A DNA stretch of 32,844 nt from positions 1-32,844 of the forward strand of contig NZ_JHBV01000040.1 in the NCBI RefSeq assembly GCF_000724545.1, read 5' to 3'. Made by a program: the position numbers and the translations under genes. The notes below the pieces were generated by a model. It searched no databases, had not been told where the DNA came from, and worked only from the letters and a program-made list of their open reading frames with translations. Origin of the DNA: Aureispira sp. CCB-QB1 (lineage in GTDB: Bacteria > Bacteroidota > Bacteroidia > Chitinophagales > Saprospiraceae). How positions within the stretch are numbered: the first letter of the stretch is position 1; each line of letters starts with the position of its first letter. This document shows positions 8,493-17,305 of this stretch, piece after piece.

Positions 8493-10001
8493 CTAAAAAA
8501 GAGGTCGAGGCTGAAACTCCTTTGCCCATTTTCTCAATATCTCAGATTCGTCATACCAAGACTCAAATGTACCAAAATCTAGTCCTAACTTAGAGGTTAA
8601 TTTTAATCTTGACAAAGCACTGATAATAGGTCTTTCCAAAGGAAGACTTACAGAGTCAAATTCAATCTCTTGTGAAGGATTATGTTTCGCCTTATGCGTT
8701 TGCTGGGTTCTTATCCACTCTGCCCATAAAAATAATTCCAAATCATCTGCCAACGAAGAGGGAATATTCCACTTTTTATCAAAAAGCTTTGATAAAACAC
8801 TCTCTAGATTTAAGTAACCTGCATAGATTTTACAAAAAGACTCCCACTCTTCCTCTAAAGAAAATATTTTAGCTTGCTTCTTAGTAGTTAATGTTTCTTT
8901 TTTCTTTAGAATAGCCTCCATGTAATTTTTTGTTAAATTCATTACCTCTCCCAATAACTTTGCTCCTTTTTTTTCTAAATCATTTTGAAAGCTTAAAGGG
9001 CTATCCAGTTCTAGTTCCTTTGCTGATGAAAGATTAAAATCCGTAGTAAACGCTTTATCTAACGAAACTTGAGCCAAGTCTTCTAAAATATTAATAGTGC
9101 TCTCAATATTTTCTTTATCAATAGCAAGCAAATCATCTAAAGTATTTAAAAGAAATTTAGTTGAAGAAAATGCAGATAGCATCCCACATCCTGCAATACT
9201 AAATACATTTGCAATCCATGCAGCTTTCAAATCTTCGGCATCTTTGGCAGCTTGTAGAGTTTTAGTAAAACGATCATAAGCTACGGTATAAGCTGTTGTT
9301 AATTGTATGAGACTTGTTTTGGTTTCTGTTAAATGATGTTGAAGTATTTCTATAAGATTTATACCAACTCTGTCTATTAAATTTCCATAGTTGTCTATTA
9401 AATAGCGAATAGAATCAGGATCATTAACATCTATCTTTAGCTTGGGTAACCATTTAGCATTAACATTAATTTCATAGCTAGAAGAAAAAGGTGGGATTGA
9501 TACTTTTTTAACATCAACATAAACTTGATTGGCGGTCTCAAAAGTAATAGTTATTTCTAGTTCTCTAGCTGAATTCTGCATTTCTAGTACACTATATTGT
9601 CTACAAATAGAAACAGAATCCTGTTCATCATACTCTGCTTTGTCGTATCCCTTCATGGTGTATGTATAAGTAACATTATCTTTATTTATAAGATTACTTA
9701 CATTTCGACCGTCTTTTCGAAATTCAAAGCCTTTATCTCCTTTCACTTCAACCGTAAATTTCTTAACCAATTCTATACATCTAAAATGCACCTTATCAGA
9801 ATAAGGTATCCCTTCTTCTTTTTTGAGTGTTACAAGAGTTTTTTGTTCTAGTGTTTCTACAGCTAAGTAAGCTTTACAAGTCCTTACAATTTCTACATAT
9901 TGAAGGTATCTGGCTTTATGAGCAGATTTATTTTTTAATTGTTTAAATTCTTTTAACCATTTTTGACAATCAACCATCAAGGATTTTAGTTCAGTCTTCA
10001 T
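8493..10001 (-). CDS. 502-aa protein of unknown family, helix-rich
   Basis: No family was recognised. There is no signal peptide. Residues 1-75 are basic and helical. Residues ~75-190 look beta-rich (EVKGDKGFEFRKDGRNVSN, ELEITITFETANQVYVDVKK). From ~200 the protein is mostly long helices. Within them is one hydrophobic patch at ~270-290 (AAWIANVFSIAGCGMLSAFS), too weak for certain membrane insertion. The C-terminal part is amphipathic and contains Trp-rich patches (LFLWAEWIRTQQ, FESWYDESEILRKWAKEF). It sits between a secreted TPR-CHAT gene and a lipoprotein gene on the same strand and has its own TATTTTTG promoter word. It could be a CHAT substrate or partner, or an exported toxin-like helical protein. 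Neither is shown. Confidence 0.72.
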   Translation of the reverse strand: MKTELKSLMVDCQKWLKEFKQLKNKSAHKARYLQYVEIVRTCKAYLAVETLEQKTLVTLKKEEGIPYSDKVHFRCIELVKKFTVEVKGDKGFEFRKDGRNVSNLINKDNVTYTYTMKGYDKAEYDEQDSVSICRQYSVLEMQNSARELEITITFETANQVYVDVKKVSIPPFSSSYEINVNAKWLPKLKIDVNDPDSIRYLIDNYGNLIDRVGINLIEILQHHLTETKTSLIQLTTAYTVAYDRFTKTLQAAKDAEDLKAAWIANVFSIAGCGMLSAFSSTKFLLNTLDDLLAIDKENIESTINILEDLAQVSLDKAFTTDFNLSSAKELELDSPLSFQNDLEKKGAKLLGEVMNLTKNYMEAILKKKETLTTKKQAKIFSLEEEWESFCKIYAGYLNLESVLSKLFDKKWNIPSSLADDLELFLWAEWIRTQQTHKAKHNPSQEIEFDSVSLPLERPIISALSRLKLTSKLGLDFGTFESWYDESEILRKWAKEFQPRPLF

Positions 10002-10053
10002 ATTTGATTTTTAATTAATAAAAATAATCGCATTAAAAATACCTCTTTTATCG

Positions 10054-10061
10054 CAAAAATA
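10054..10061 (-). promoter_or_regulatory. putative Bacteroidota -7 promoter element
   Basis: On the minus strand this reads TATTTTTG, an exact match to the TAnnTTTG -7 element used by the primary sigma factor of Bacteroidota. It lies ~53 bases before the ATG of the 502-aa gene. No TTG -33 element is visible at the expected distance. Confidence 0.45.
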
Positions 10062-10086
10062 CAAGCTATAATAAAAGTTAAGCTAT

Positions 10087-13000
10087 CTATCTACCCCACC
10101 ACCTCCAAGCAACAACAATCACAAGCCCCAAAGCAACAAGCCCTAGCCCCCAGTACATCCATGTAGATTTACGCATAATTTGAATAGGTTCATCATTTCC
10201 AACCAGCAAAAATGGAGACCAAAAAGCAGGATGAGGACCAATTCCTGAAGCATTTTGCATAAAATTCAATTTAGCTTCTCGCAGAGCCTCCGACTTTGTC
10301 ATACCATTACTTAAATTTGAATAAAATATTTTCATCATCTCAGCAGTTGCAAAGTCGTTGACTTGCCACAAAGTCATCACCATGGAAGAAGCCCCTGCAT
10401 ACATAAAAGAACGTGCTAAAGAAGCAATTCCATTGCCTTTCTCAAAAGTACCAAAGCCTGTTTCACAAGCAGAAAGCACGACCAAATCTGCATTTAATTT
10501 TAGATTTGCGATTTCATAGGCTTGCAAAAAACTATTTTCTATACTGTCCCCATCTTCTGTAAAAATCAGACTAGACAAAATAGGCTGTTTATAATCCAAA
10601 ACGCCATGCATAGCTAAGTGAATAACCGCATAATCTGCTACTTTTTCTTTGAACAAACGCTCCGAAGCATCTTTGTCAAAACCAAAGTAGCCTTGAAATT
10701 CTTTGGACAAAACATTCACCTCTCGTCGAGCTGCATAGAGCGGTTTCAAGCCCTTTCGACCTCTATAATAGTTGGGTAATCTAAGATCTTTTTTTAGGGT
10801 ATCTAAAGATATATCGTAGTTTGCCGCCATAGCTAATATTTGTCCATTATTAACCGACTTGGTACTTTGCTTGTTCTCTTTCCACAATGTTGCAGAATAA
10901 TTGTAACTCACTTTAAAATGCTTAATTAAGTAGTCCAAATCTGGATAATTCACCTCTCCTTGTGGTGCTGGGTTCATCAAAAAAACTTCAAATGGCAAGT
11001 AAGCTAATTCGCCATCAGGAACAATAATTAAATGTTCTATATCCGAAGTTTCTCTTAGAATAGGTGCTATCATTTTTTTATAAAACCAATGCGCAGGGCG
11101 TGTATAAGCTTCATAGGCTTTTTCTTGATTTTTTGCCAACAAATCGTAATTGCTCAACGCTCGGTACAAATCTCTAATTTTTGTTGTCAAGTGCTCTCTT
11201 TTCAAAGACTGACGCACCAATTTATATTCCTTTTTATCAATATAAAATAAGTACAAAACCGAATCAGTCACAACATATTCTAATAAAGCTGTTTTAGGGG
11301 ACAACAGAGCTTGAATTTCACGTAGAGTGGCATTATCACTTTTGTATTTTAATTGAACATAATTCGGGTAATCCTTTTCTAGCTGCTGAACAAAGAAACG
11401 AATATCTTGATTGACATCATTCAATAACTTGCGCAAGCTATCTTGTTCTACTTGGGGGCGTTTGGTAATTATATTAGCTTGTAATTCATCCCTTTCTTTA
11501 AACAATTCATTTTCTCGGTCCATCAATGAATCTGGCAAATTGCCCAATCGATATGCCTTTTCCGCCTTCGTTGCCTCTAACAACAAGACCGATTTATTTG
11601 CTTCTGCCAAATCAAAAGCCTGCTCTACCAAATTTGCTTGTTCCAATAAATACAAACCTCTAGCATTCCAACGTTCGCTACGTTCCAGTACTCGCAACTT
11701 GCTCGTACTATTGGTATATAACTTTCGAATTTTTGTAAATAAATCATGAGCAAGGCTTGTTACAAGCAATTGTTTGGCTTCTTTGTCGGGTGCTTGTTCC
11801 TTTTCTAATAACAAATACAAGCGTTCTAACCCTCGTAACATTTGGTTTAGATGATTGATTGATAAATAATCTGCTTGCATTAGACTATCTCTCCATTCTT
11901 GTGTAGGTACTAAACTTATAGTTGAGTTAGATGCAGCTTGCAAGCATTTATGCAAATAGCGTTTGGCTTTAGGTAAATTGTCAAGACGGATATACACATC
12001 TACTAAATCATTAACACAGTTTACATATCCCTCGTGCTGAGTACCAACTTTGCGCTCCATAATTTCTAAAGATTCAAGGCGTAGCTTTTCTGCATCTTCA
12101 TAATGCTCCATCTTGAAATAAGCACTGGCAAAATTAGACAAGAAGATAGCATACTTGGGATGGTTCACTCCTATCGTCGTTCTTAATATTTCTCGTACTC
12201 TTATAGACAATTTGATAGCTTCATCATATCGCCCTTGTTGTTTGTAAGAAGTAGCCAATAAATTTAAATTATTGGCGTAAAGAGGATGTTTTGTTCCTAG
12301 TACCTTCTCTCGAATTGCTTGTACCTCCAAACACAACTTTTCTCCTTCTTTGTTGCGTCCCATTTTTAGATACAAAGCTGCCAAATTACTTAATGTATTG
12401 GCATAACGTGGGTGCTCTTCCCCATACACTTTTTTAGCAATGCCAACAGCTTCTAAGTACAACGGCTCTGCCTCCTCAAGTTGCTCATTAACATAATACA
12501 AAGCTGCCAAATTCGCTAATGTATTGCTATATTCGACATTCATGCCCCCCGATATTTTGGCATTAATTTTTTTATTTTCAAGATACAATAGCTCAGCTTC
12601 CTCATAACGCCCCATATAATAATACAACACAGCCAAATCATTCAAAGTAACCGCATAAGCTTGACTCTCTGTTCCTGACAATTTAGCATTAATAGTTTTA
12701 ACTTCTAGCAATACTTCTTCTGTCTTTTTGAAGGCACCAGTTCTTCTATAAACTTTTGCCAATCCACTTAATGCATCAGCAACATCTTTATGCTCATGTC
12801 CAAATAGATTGGTAAAAATAATCTGTCCTTGTAAAAAAAGTTGTTCAGCAACCGTATAATTTCCTGAATACACATTCAAAAAACCCAAGTAATTAATATA
12901 AGCACCATACGTACTATCTTTGACGCCCACCGTTTGCGCTGCTTTTTTCAAATTAGCTTCAGCATATTTAATAGCATCCGCATAATTTCCTTTGAGATAA

Positions 13001-13125
13001 GCTGCTTCAGACAGCGAATCCAACACTTCATGATCTAAATCTAATAATTCAGTAGAAAGTGTATCTTGAGCATAAGTAATTTGCCAATTTACAAGTAGGA
13101 AACAGTAAAAAAATAATTGCTTCAT
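10087..13125 (-). CDS. secreted TPR-CHAT domain protein (caspase-like peptidase fold)
   Basis: A 1012-aa protein with a signal peptide (residues 1-19, ending ITYA/Q). About nine 42-residue TPRs of the kinesin-light-chain type (YANTLSNLAALYLKMGRNKEGE and similar) span ~35-400. A helical region follows at ~400-640, and a C-terminal CHAT domain at ~640-975. CHAT proteins are caspase-like cysteine peptidases. The predicted dyad is visible: His840 in HLAMHG and Cys887 in LSACETGFG. It ends with a membrane segment (WMYWGLGLVALGLVIVVAW, ~989-1007) and a short basic tail. The TPRs and protease are therefore predicted to be periplasmic or surface-side, unlike the cytoplasmic CHAT proteases of Craspase. 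TPRs usually bind the partner or substrate. The gene is followed after 85 bases by the 502-aa gene. Confidence 0.93.
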   Translation of the reverse strand: MKQLFFYCFLLVNWQITYAQDTLSTELLDLDHEVLDSLSEAAYLKGNYADAIKYAEANLKKAAQTVGVKDSTYGAYINYLGFLNVYSGNYTVAEQLFLQGQIIFTNLFGHEHKDVADALSGLAKVYRRTGAFKKTEEVLLEVKTINAKLSGTESQAYAVTLNDLAVLYYYMGRYEEAELLYLENKKINAKISGGMNVEYSNTLANLAALYYVNEQLEEAEPLYLEAVGIAKKVYGEEHPRYANTLSNLAALYLKMGRNKEGEKLCLEVQAIREKVLGTKHPLYANNLNLLATSYKQQGRYDEAIKLSIRVREILRTTIGVNHPKYAIFLSNFASAYFKMEHYEDAEKLRLESLEIMERKVGTQHEGYVNCVNDLVDVYIRLDNLPKAKRYLHKCLQAASNSTISLVPTQEWRDSLMQADYLSINHLNQMLRGLERLYLLLEKEQAPDKEAKQLLVTSLAHDLFTKIRKLYTNSTSKLRVLERSERWNARGLYLLEQANLVEQAFDLAEANKSVLLLEATKAEKAYRLGNLPDSLMDRENELFKERDELQANIITKRPQVEQDSLRKLLNDVNQDIRFFVQQLEKDYPNYVQLKYKSDNATLREIQALLSPKTALLEYVVTDSVLYLFYIDKKEYKLVRQSLKREHLTTKIRDLYRALSNYDLLAKNQEKAYEAYTRPAHWFYKKMIAPILRETSDIEHLIIVPDGELAYLPFEVFLMNPAPQGEVNYPDLDYLIKHFKVSYNYSATLWKENKQSTKSVNNGQILAMAANYDISLDTLKKDLRLPNYYRGRKGLKPLYAARREVNVLSKEFQGYFGFDKDASERLFKEKVADYAVIHLAMHGVLDYKQPILSSLIFTEDGDSIENSFLQAYEIANLKLNADLVVLSACETGFGTFEKGNGIASLARSFMYAGASSMVMTLWQVNDFATAEMMKIFYSNLSNGMTKSEALREAKLNFMQNASGIGPHPAFWSPFLLVGNDEPIQIMRKSTWMYWGLGLVALGLVIVVAWRWWGR

Positions 13126-13460
13126 AGATTACTTCTGATTAATGGGAATAGTTAGAATTGTGTTTTAATACAAATGAGTATATTGTCTATTGGGTAGATT
13201 AGTACTTTATCAAATAACTATCTAGTAATTACTTGATAGAATACTAAGGAAAGGCTGAAATAAATGCCTAAAAATACCAATATATCCCCACAAATAAGTA
13301 ATTGATTCTAAGAATTTGCCTTTGTATGCTATGGATTTTTTATTTTTCTACTACTACAATCAATTTCTCATATAAGAATTCCCTTTTGAAGCACAAAGTA
13401 CTTGTATCAATAAGCGATTGAGTTGTTGATTTTAGTAGCAGCGCAGCTAACTATTGTTAT
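13126..13460. other. intergenic region with copy B of the 24-base repeat
   Basis: This AT-rich gap lies between two minus-strand genes and must hold the promoter of the TPR-CHAT gene, although no exact TAnnTTTG word was found near its start. The only clear structure is the repeat at 13433-13456, just past the end of the lipoprotein gene. No open frame worth calling is present. Confidence 0.5.
13433..13456. repeat. copy B of the 24-base dispersed repeat
   Basis: This is identical over 24 bases to 3529-3552 (TAGTAGCAGCG ... CTAACTATTG). AGTAGC pairs with GCTAACT around an AGCGCA loop, so it can form a small hairpin. It lies five bases beyond the stop of the minus-strand lipoprotein gene. A related sequence ending CTAACTATTG is at 26134-26154. 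Confidence 0.7.
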
Positions 13461-14555
13461 TTAGAAATCATAGATATGTTCGATTCGTATTTTCTGCCGA
13501 TTCAAAATTCTTAATGTTTCGCACAAATTTGGAACGGGCGTAACCAATACGATTCTTTGCTCATCTACTTTAGAAGTAATCGTTTGCGTAAAAAGGGGTT
13601 GACAATTGGGAATATCCAATTGGGTATCTTTTGGAGTTAATAAACTAATCAATATGGCGGAATTATTCCCCGCTACTTCCTTAACATTAACTCCTTGATG
13701 GGCTAGATATCGAATAGCAGGAATAAACGCAGCATAGCGAGGCAAACTAAGCAAAGCAGAACTATCTGGCAATACAGTCATAACTGTTGCTGACGTTCCA
13801 ATGTTTTTGGGCAAATGATCAACTAAAACAACCGTATTCAAAAGGCTTTCTCCATACATAGATTCCGACCCCATTTTCATCAACTGTCCATAAAATGCTT
13901 TAAATAACAATTCTGATGTCAAGACATATTTGCGTTCCCATTTTCTCAACAAATGAGGTCCAAACCAAGAAGTTTGAGTCCACAATTCTTGTAGTTGCTG
14001 CCAATAATCAAAATTAAACCATGGTTCCTTTCGTATAAAATCAACATATGATTGCAGGTAAGCAGCATTCCATTGATCTTCTTCGGTAACAGGAATTTTA
14101 GTATCGGTTACTCGACCGACTACTTTCTCATACCAAGCCTTCATTAAATACTCCGTGGAAGTACTTGCCCCTATAACCATAACCATAGTATGATACTCAG
14201 AATTAAATTCAAAATTACCCTCCATTTGTTCGGATAAAACTCGGTAACTATCCCAAAATTGCTCGTGATGTGTCACATAAGACAAGGTAGTAGCGGTATG
14301 TTCTTTGAAATAAGCAGCTTGTTCAGCAGGGCTATGCACCAAATACCATTCTGGATATACCCAAAAAGTATTGTCTGCTGCACGTCGATGGTTGGGAGGG
14401 GTTATAGGGTTTTCATTTGTTTTCAACCACTGTTTATCAATAACAAGCCCCGCTCCTTCTGGAAAGGTTCGTTGCATTCGTTGGTATTTTGCATAATGAA
14501 TACAACCTGCAATAAAAGCCAATAAAACAATTAAAATTCGTAGTCGATTCATCAT
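13461..14555 (-). CDS. lipoprotein of a conserved unknown family, partner of the oxidase fusion
   Basis: A 364-aa protein with an N-terminal signal ending FIAGC (Cys18), a good lipobox, so it is probably an envelope lipoprotein. Visible motifs are WVYPEWYLVHS near residue 66, QFWDSYRVLSEQM near 100, and VIGASTSTEYLMKAWYEKVVGR near 130. From memory these resemble a hypothetical-protein family also found in Proteobacteria, but this was not checked. The Trp/Tyr-rich N-terminal half and the YLxSYVDFIRKEPWFxF segment are the most distinctive parts. The ATG directly abuts the stop of the upstream gene (TAA then ATGATG), so the two are translationally coupled and probably act together. No catalytic motif was recognised. 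Confidence 0.82.
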   Translation of the reverse strand: MMNRLRILIVLLAFIAGCIHYAKYQRMQRTFPEGAGLVIDKQWLKTNENPITPPNHRRAADNTFWVYPEWYLVHSPAEQAAYFKEHTATTLSYVTHHEQFWDSYRVLSEQMEGNFEFNSEYHTMVMVIGASTSTEYLMKAWYEKVVGRVTDTKIPVTEEDQWNAAYLQSYVDFIRKEPWFNFDYWQQLQELWTQTSWFGPHLLRKWERKYVLTSELLFKAFYGQLMKMGSESMYGESLLNTVVLVDHLPKNIGTSATVMTVLPDSSALLSLPRYAAFIPAIRYLAHQGVNVKEVAGNNSAILISLLTPKDTQLDIPNCQPLFTQTITSKVDEQRIVLVTPVPNLCETLRILNRQKIRIEHIYDF

Positions 14556-17168
14556 TTACAACTTTACGAGTGATACTAAGGTGTTGTCTGAAGGATCTTT
14601 GTGTTGCAAAATTCGGAAGCCTTTATCCTCGAATCCCAACTTACAAACTATCTGACACCACTCTTCTATCGACTTAAAGTTTCTAAACTCATTTTGATTA
14701 AAATCCCAAGATTCATTTAATCCTAAATTAAATACGGTGTGTACCAAAGAGCAAAAGGTTGCCATTGAAGCTGTTCCTGCATCGTGATCACGCAAAATAA
14801 AACGCCCCCCTTTACGCAAAACTCGATGTATCGAACGAATAAAAGGCTCTAAATCTTGAACAGGGCAATGATGCAAACCAATCATACAAGAAACCACATC
14901 AATACTAGCATCAGGAACGATATTGGGATCAATAGGTTGATAATCTAGCGGAATGTATTGCCCTAATTTTCGGATTTGCCCACGCTCCAACATAGCCGCA
15001 ATAGAATAATCAGGCGCATAATCATGCATGATGTAAATATTTCCAGTTACGTTCACCTTTTTTCGCAAATCGGATATGTAACGTGCTGGTGCCCCTATCT
15101 CCATATACCCGTCTATCTGTTTCTTTCCTTCCAACAACTCCAAAGTTTGACGAGTCATTTCTTGCTTTTGTTTTTTTAGCGCAGGCAACCCATATCTTAA
15201 ATCTGCCAAGAAAGGTTTAATGGTTGATAGCTGGCTTTGAACCAACTCATAAATAGCTTGATCAGCTTGTTTTTCTTCACAAGCTTTTACAATAAGATGG
15301 TGAAATTTTTCCTCTGGGTACAAATTATACACTACTTGCAAAAATCGAAAAAAAGCATCGCGTTGCTTTACATCAGAAAAGACTTGTTGAAATTCTCCAG
15401 CATTAGTCATATTGAGTTGTTTTTTAGGCTGATAATAATGATCCCAAATCACATTTCTAAAACGAAACTCAGGATCCAATTGCGCTTTTAGTTGGAATAA
15501 TTCTGTTGCTCTAGGATAAGCTTTTAAAAATTGTGCTCTAGTCGCATGAGCTTGATAAGGCAGATAGTATGTTCCTCCTATTTCCAGAACAGCATCTACC
15601 AATTCTCTGTTCCAAACGGCAACAGCTTCTTTTGCTGCTGCACTTGTTTCTTGTTTATAATATACGACAAACGCAAATACTTCTTCGCGTGCCCATGCGA
15701 GATAAGCCCCTTCGTCAGGGACAGCGTGTCGAATAGAAATATTGATAACATTTACTTTATGACGTAAAAATATTTCATTCATTTTGTCTGAGAATGCATC
15801 AAACTTCAAAATAGGCACAAAATATTCTAACAAAACATACGTTTTCCGTTTGCGAGATTTAGGTTCCAATTCTGCTACGTCGTATCCAGCCTCATAATTT
15901 CGCCAATGCACACGCTTACCCAAATAAAACAGAGGTTCAATAATGTGTTCTCTTCGCCATTTTCCAAAAGGAGATTCAGAGGTCACCCAGAAAAAATAAC
16001 GCTCCAAAGGATAAGAAGCTTTCAAGGGCATTAAACGATGCTTTACATTAGGTTTTTCGTCTGTTTTCACCCAAGATACCGCATTAATTTTCTGAATAGA
16101 AGGCAAATACAAATCCGCATTATGAAAAACAATTTTGTCATCAAACCGAACATTTTCATCAAAAAATGCCCAGTAATCTTTCCTATTCATTTTTTGGCGA
16201 ACTCGTTTTACAGGAATATTATCCGTCAATGCCAATTCGACTTGAACCAATATTCCTAATCCTCCATATCCTCCCACTACTCCAAAGAACAGCTCTGTAT
16301 TTTCTGTTCGACTAGCGTGCTTCAAGCTTCCATCTGCCAAAACTACATCTACAGACAAAACAGACAAAATCACAGCACCCAAGCCCATGTAACGACCGTG
16401 AACATTGACACTAACCGAACCACCAACTGTAAAATTGGCATAGGTTTGCATGATCATCACACTCAAATTATGAGGGTCAATATGTGCCTGTATATCGCAC
16501 CACCTTGCTCCTGCTTGAACCTTAATGCGTTTTTCTTCTTTGGAGAAAGTTACGATTTGATTGAATTGACGCATATCCAAATGCGTACTTTGAGTACTAG
16601 TGGTTTGCCCTCCCATACTAAAACGTCCCCCACCAATAGAAATACTGCCTTCTGTTTGTTTAACGATGTCTTGTATTTCTTCAATGCTAGTAGGGCACTT
16701 AATTTCCGCCACAATAACAGGGTTCAATTGCGTCACATCATTAACAATACGCTCCTTAGTTTTTAGATGGTAGATTTTTTTGCCATCAGGCACTTGCAAA
16801 TAGTCGTCTGCACTAGAGGGATTTCCCCCATAATCATTCGCAGCAGCTACTCCTTTTTTAAAACCTAATTGATAAATTAACCATAGTGGTCCTAGAATTG
16901 GGATGATTAAAATCAATAAAGCATATCCAGACTTTCCGACATCGTGTAACCGCTTGATCGCAGTAGCCAACAAACTCCAAAACAAAAAGGGATACAAAAT
17001 CATTGTTGCTGGAGTACCAAAAACATACTCTATTAAATTGTAACACACATAAAATGCTAACCAAATAAAAATTACTGCATGCCAATACGTTATTCGGTTG
17101 ATACGACCAATATAGGTCAACATCAAATAACTAATGGGAAGTTTTTGTTGAAGCTTTTTAGGTTTCAT
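14556..17168 (-). CDS. DUF805 / FAD-linked oxidase / SAM-methyltransferase fusion protein
   Basis: An 870-aa, three-part protein. Residues ~15-115 are a DUF805 membrane domain with several hydrophobic helices and the signature AIKRLHDVGKSGY. Residues ~150-575 are an FAD-binding PCMH-type oxidase with an arabinono-lactone-oxidase-like C-terminal half. Its motifs are SIGGGRFSMGGQTT, VQAGARWCDIQ, TVGGSVSVNVHGRYMGLG and GGYGGLGI. The His used for covalent flavin attachment in many relatives is absent, so FAD is probably bound non-covalently. A helical linker (~580-680) leads to a class I methyltransferase-like domain (~680-870) with a degenerate motif I (YMEIGAPARYI), then DVVSCMIGLHHCP and LRKGGRFILRDHD. 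The domain order suggests oxidation and methylation of a membrane-associated sugar, lactone or lipid. The substrate is unknown. The lipoprotein gene directly abuts its stop. Confidence 0.9.
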   Translation of the reverse strand: MKPKKLQQKLPISYLMLTYIGRINRITYWHAVIFIWLAFYVCYNLIEYVFGTPATMILYPFLFWSLLATAIKRLHDVGKSGYALLILIIPILGPLWLIYQLGFKKGVAAANDYGGNPSSADDYLQVPDGKKIYHLKTKERIVNDVTQLNPVIVAEIKCPTSIEEIQDIVKQTEGSISIGGGRFSMGGQTTSTQSTHLDMRQFNQIVTFSKEEKRIKVQAGARWCDIQAHIDPHNLSVMIMQTYANFTVGGSVSVNVHGRYMGLGAVILSVLSVDVVLADGSLKHASRTENTELFFGVVGGYGGLGILVQVELALTDNIPVKRVRQKMNRKDYWAFFDENVRFDDKIVFHNADLYLPSIQKINAVSWVKTDEKPNVKHRLMPLKASYPLERYFFWVTSESPFGKWRREHIIEPLFYLGKRVHWRNYEAGYDVAELEPKSRKRKTYVLLEYFVPILKFDAFSDKMNEIFLRHKVNVINISIRHAVPDEGAYLAWAREEVFAFVVYYKQETSAAAKEAVAVWNRELVDAVLEIGGTYYLPYQAHATRAQFLKAYPRATELFQLKAQLDPEFRFRNVIWDHYYQPKKQLNMTNAGEFQQVFSDVKQRDAFFRFLQVVYNLYPEEKFHHLIVKACEEKQADQAIYELVQSQLSTIKPFLADLRYGLPALKKQKQEMTRQTLELLEGKKQIDGYMEIGAPARYISDLRKKVNVTGNIYIMHDYAPDYSIAAMLERGQIRKLGQYIPLDYQPIDPNIVPDASIDVVSCMIGLHHCPVQDLEPFIRSIHRVLRKGGRFILRDHDAGTASMATFCSLVHTVFNLGLNESWDFNQNEFRNFKSIEEWCQIVCKLGFEDKGFRILQHKDPSDNTLVSLVKL

Positions 17169-17305
17169 GCAATATTTTTCTTATTTATTGAAGTAATGCT
17201 ACGCGCTAGTTTTTAGATTTTTCTCGACTTTCGGGCAAAAGATACACAAAGTAACGTTTTTACAAAAAACTATTTTGTAACAAGTATTAACAATTAATAT
17301 AAACT

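Noticed and set aside
8493-13125. CHAT protease plus neighbour as a gasdermin or Craspase defence system
   Set aside because: The neighbour is twice the size of a bacterial gasdermin and has no lipid-modified N-terminal Cys signature that I can see. There are no cas genes, and the CHAT protein has a signal peptide, so it is not cytoplasmic.
16317-16766. 149-codon frame opposite the oxidase fusion
   Set aside because: Antisense to well-conserved FAD-domain motifs, so it is a shadow frame.
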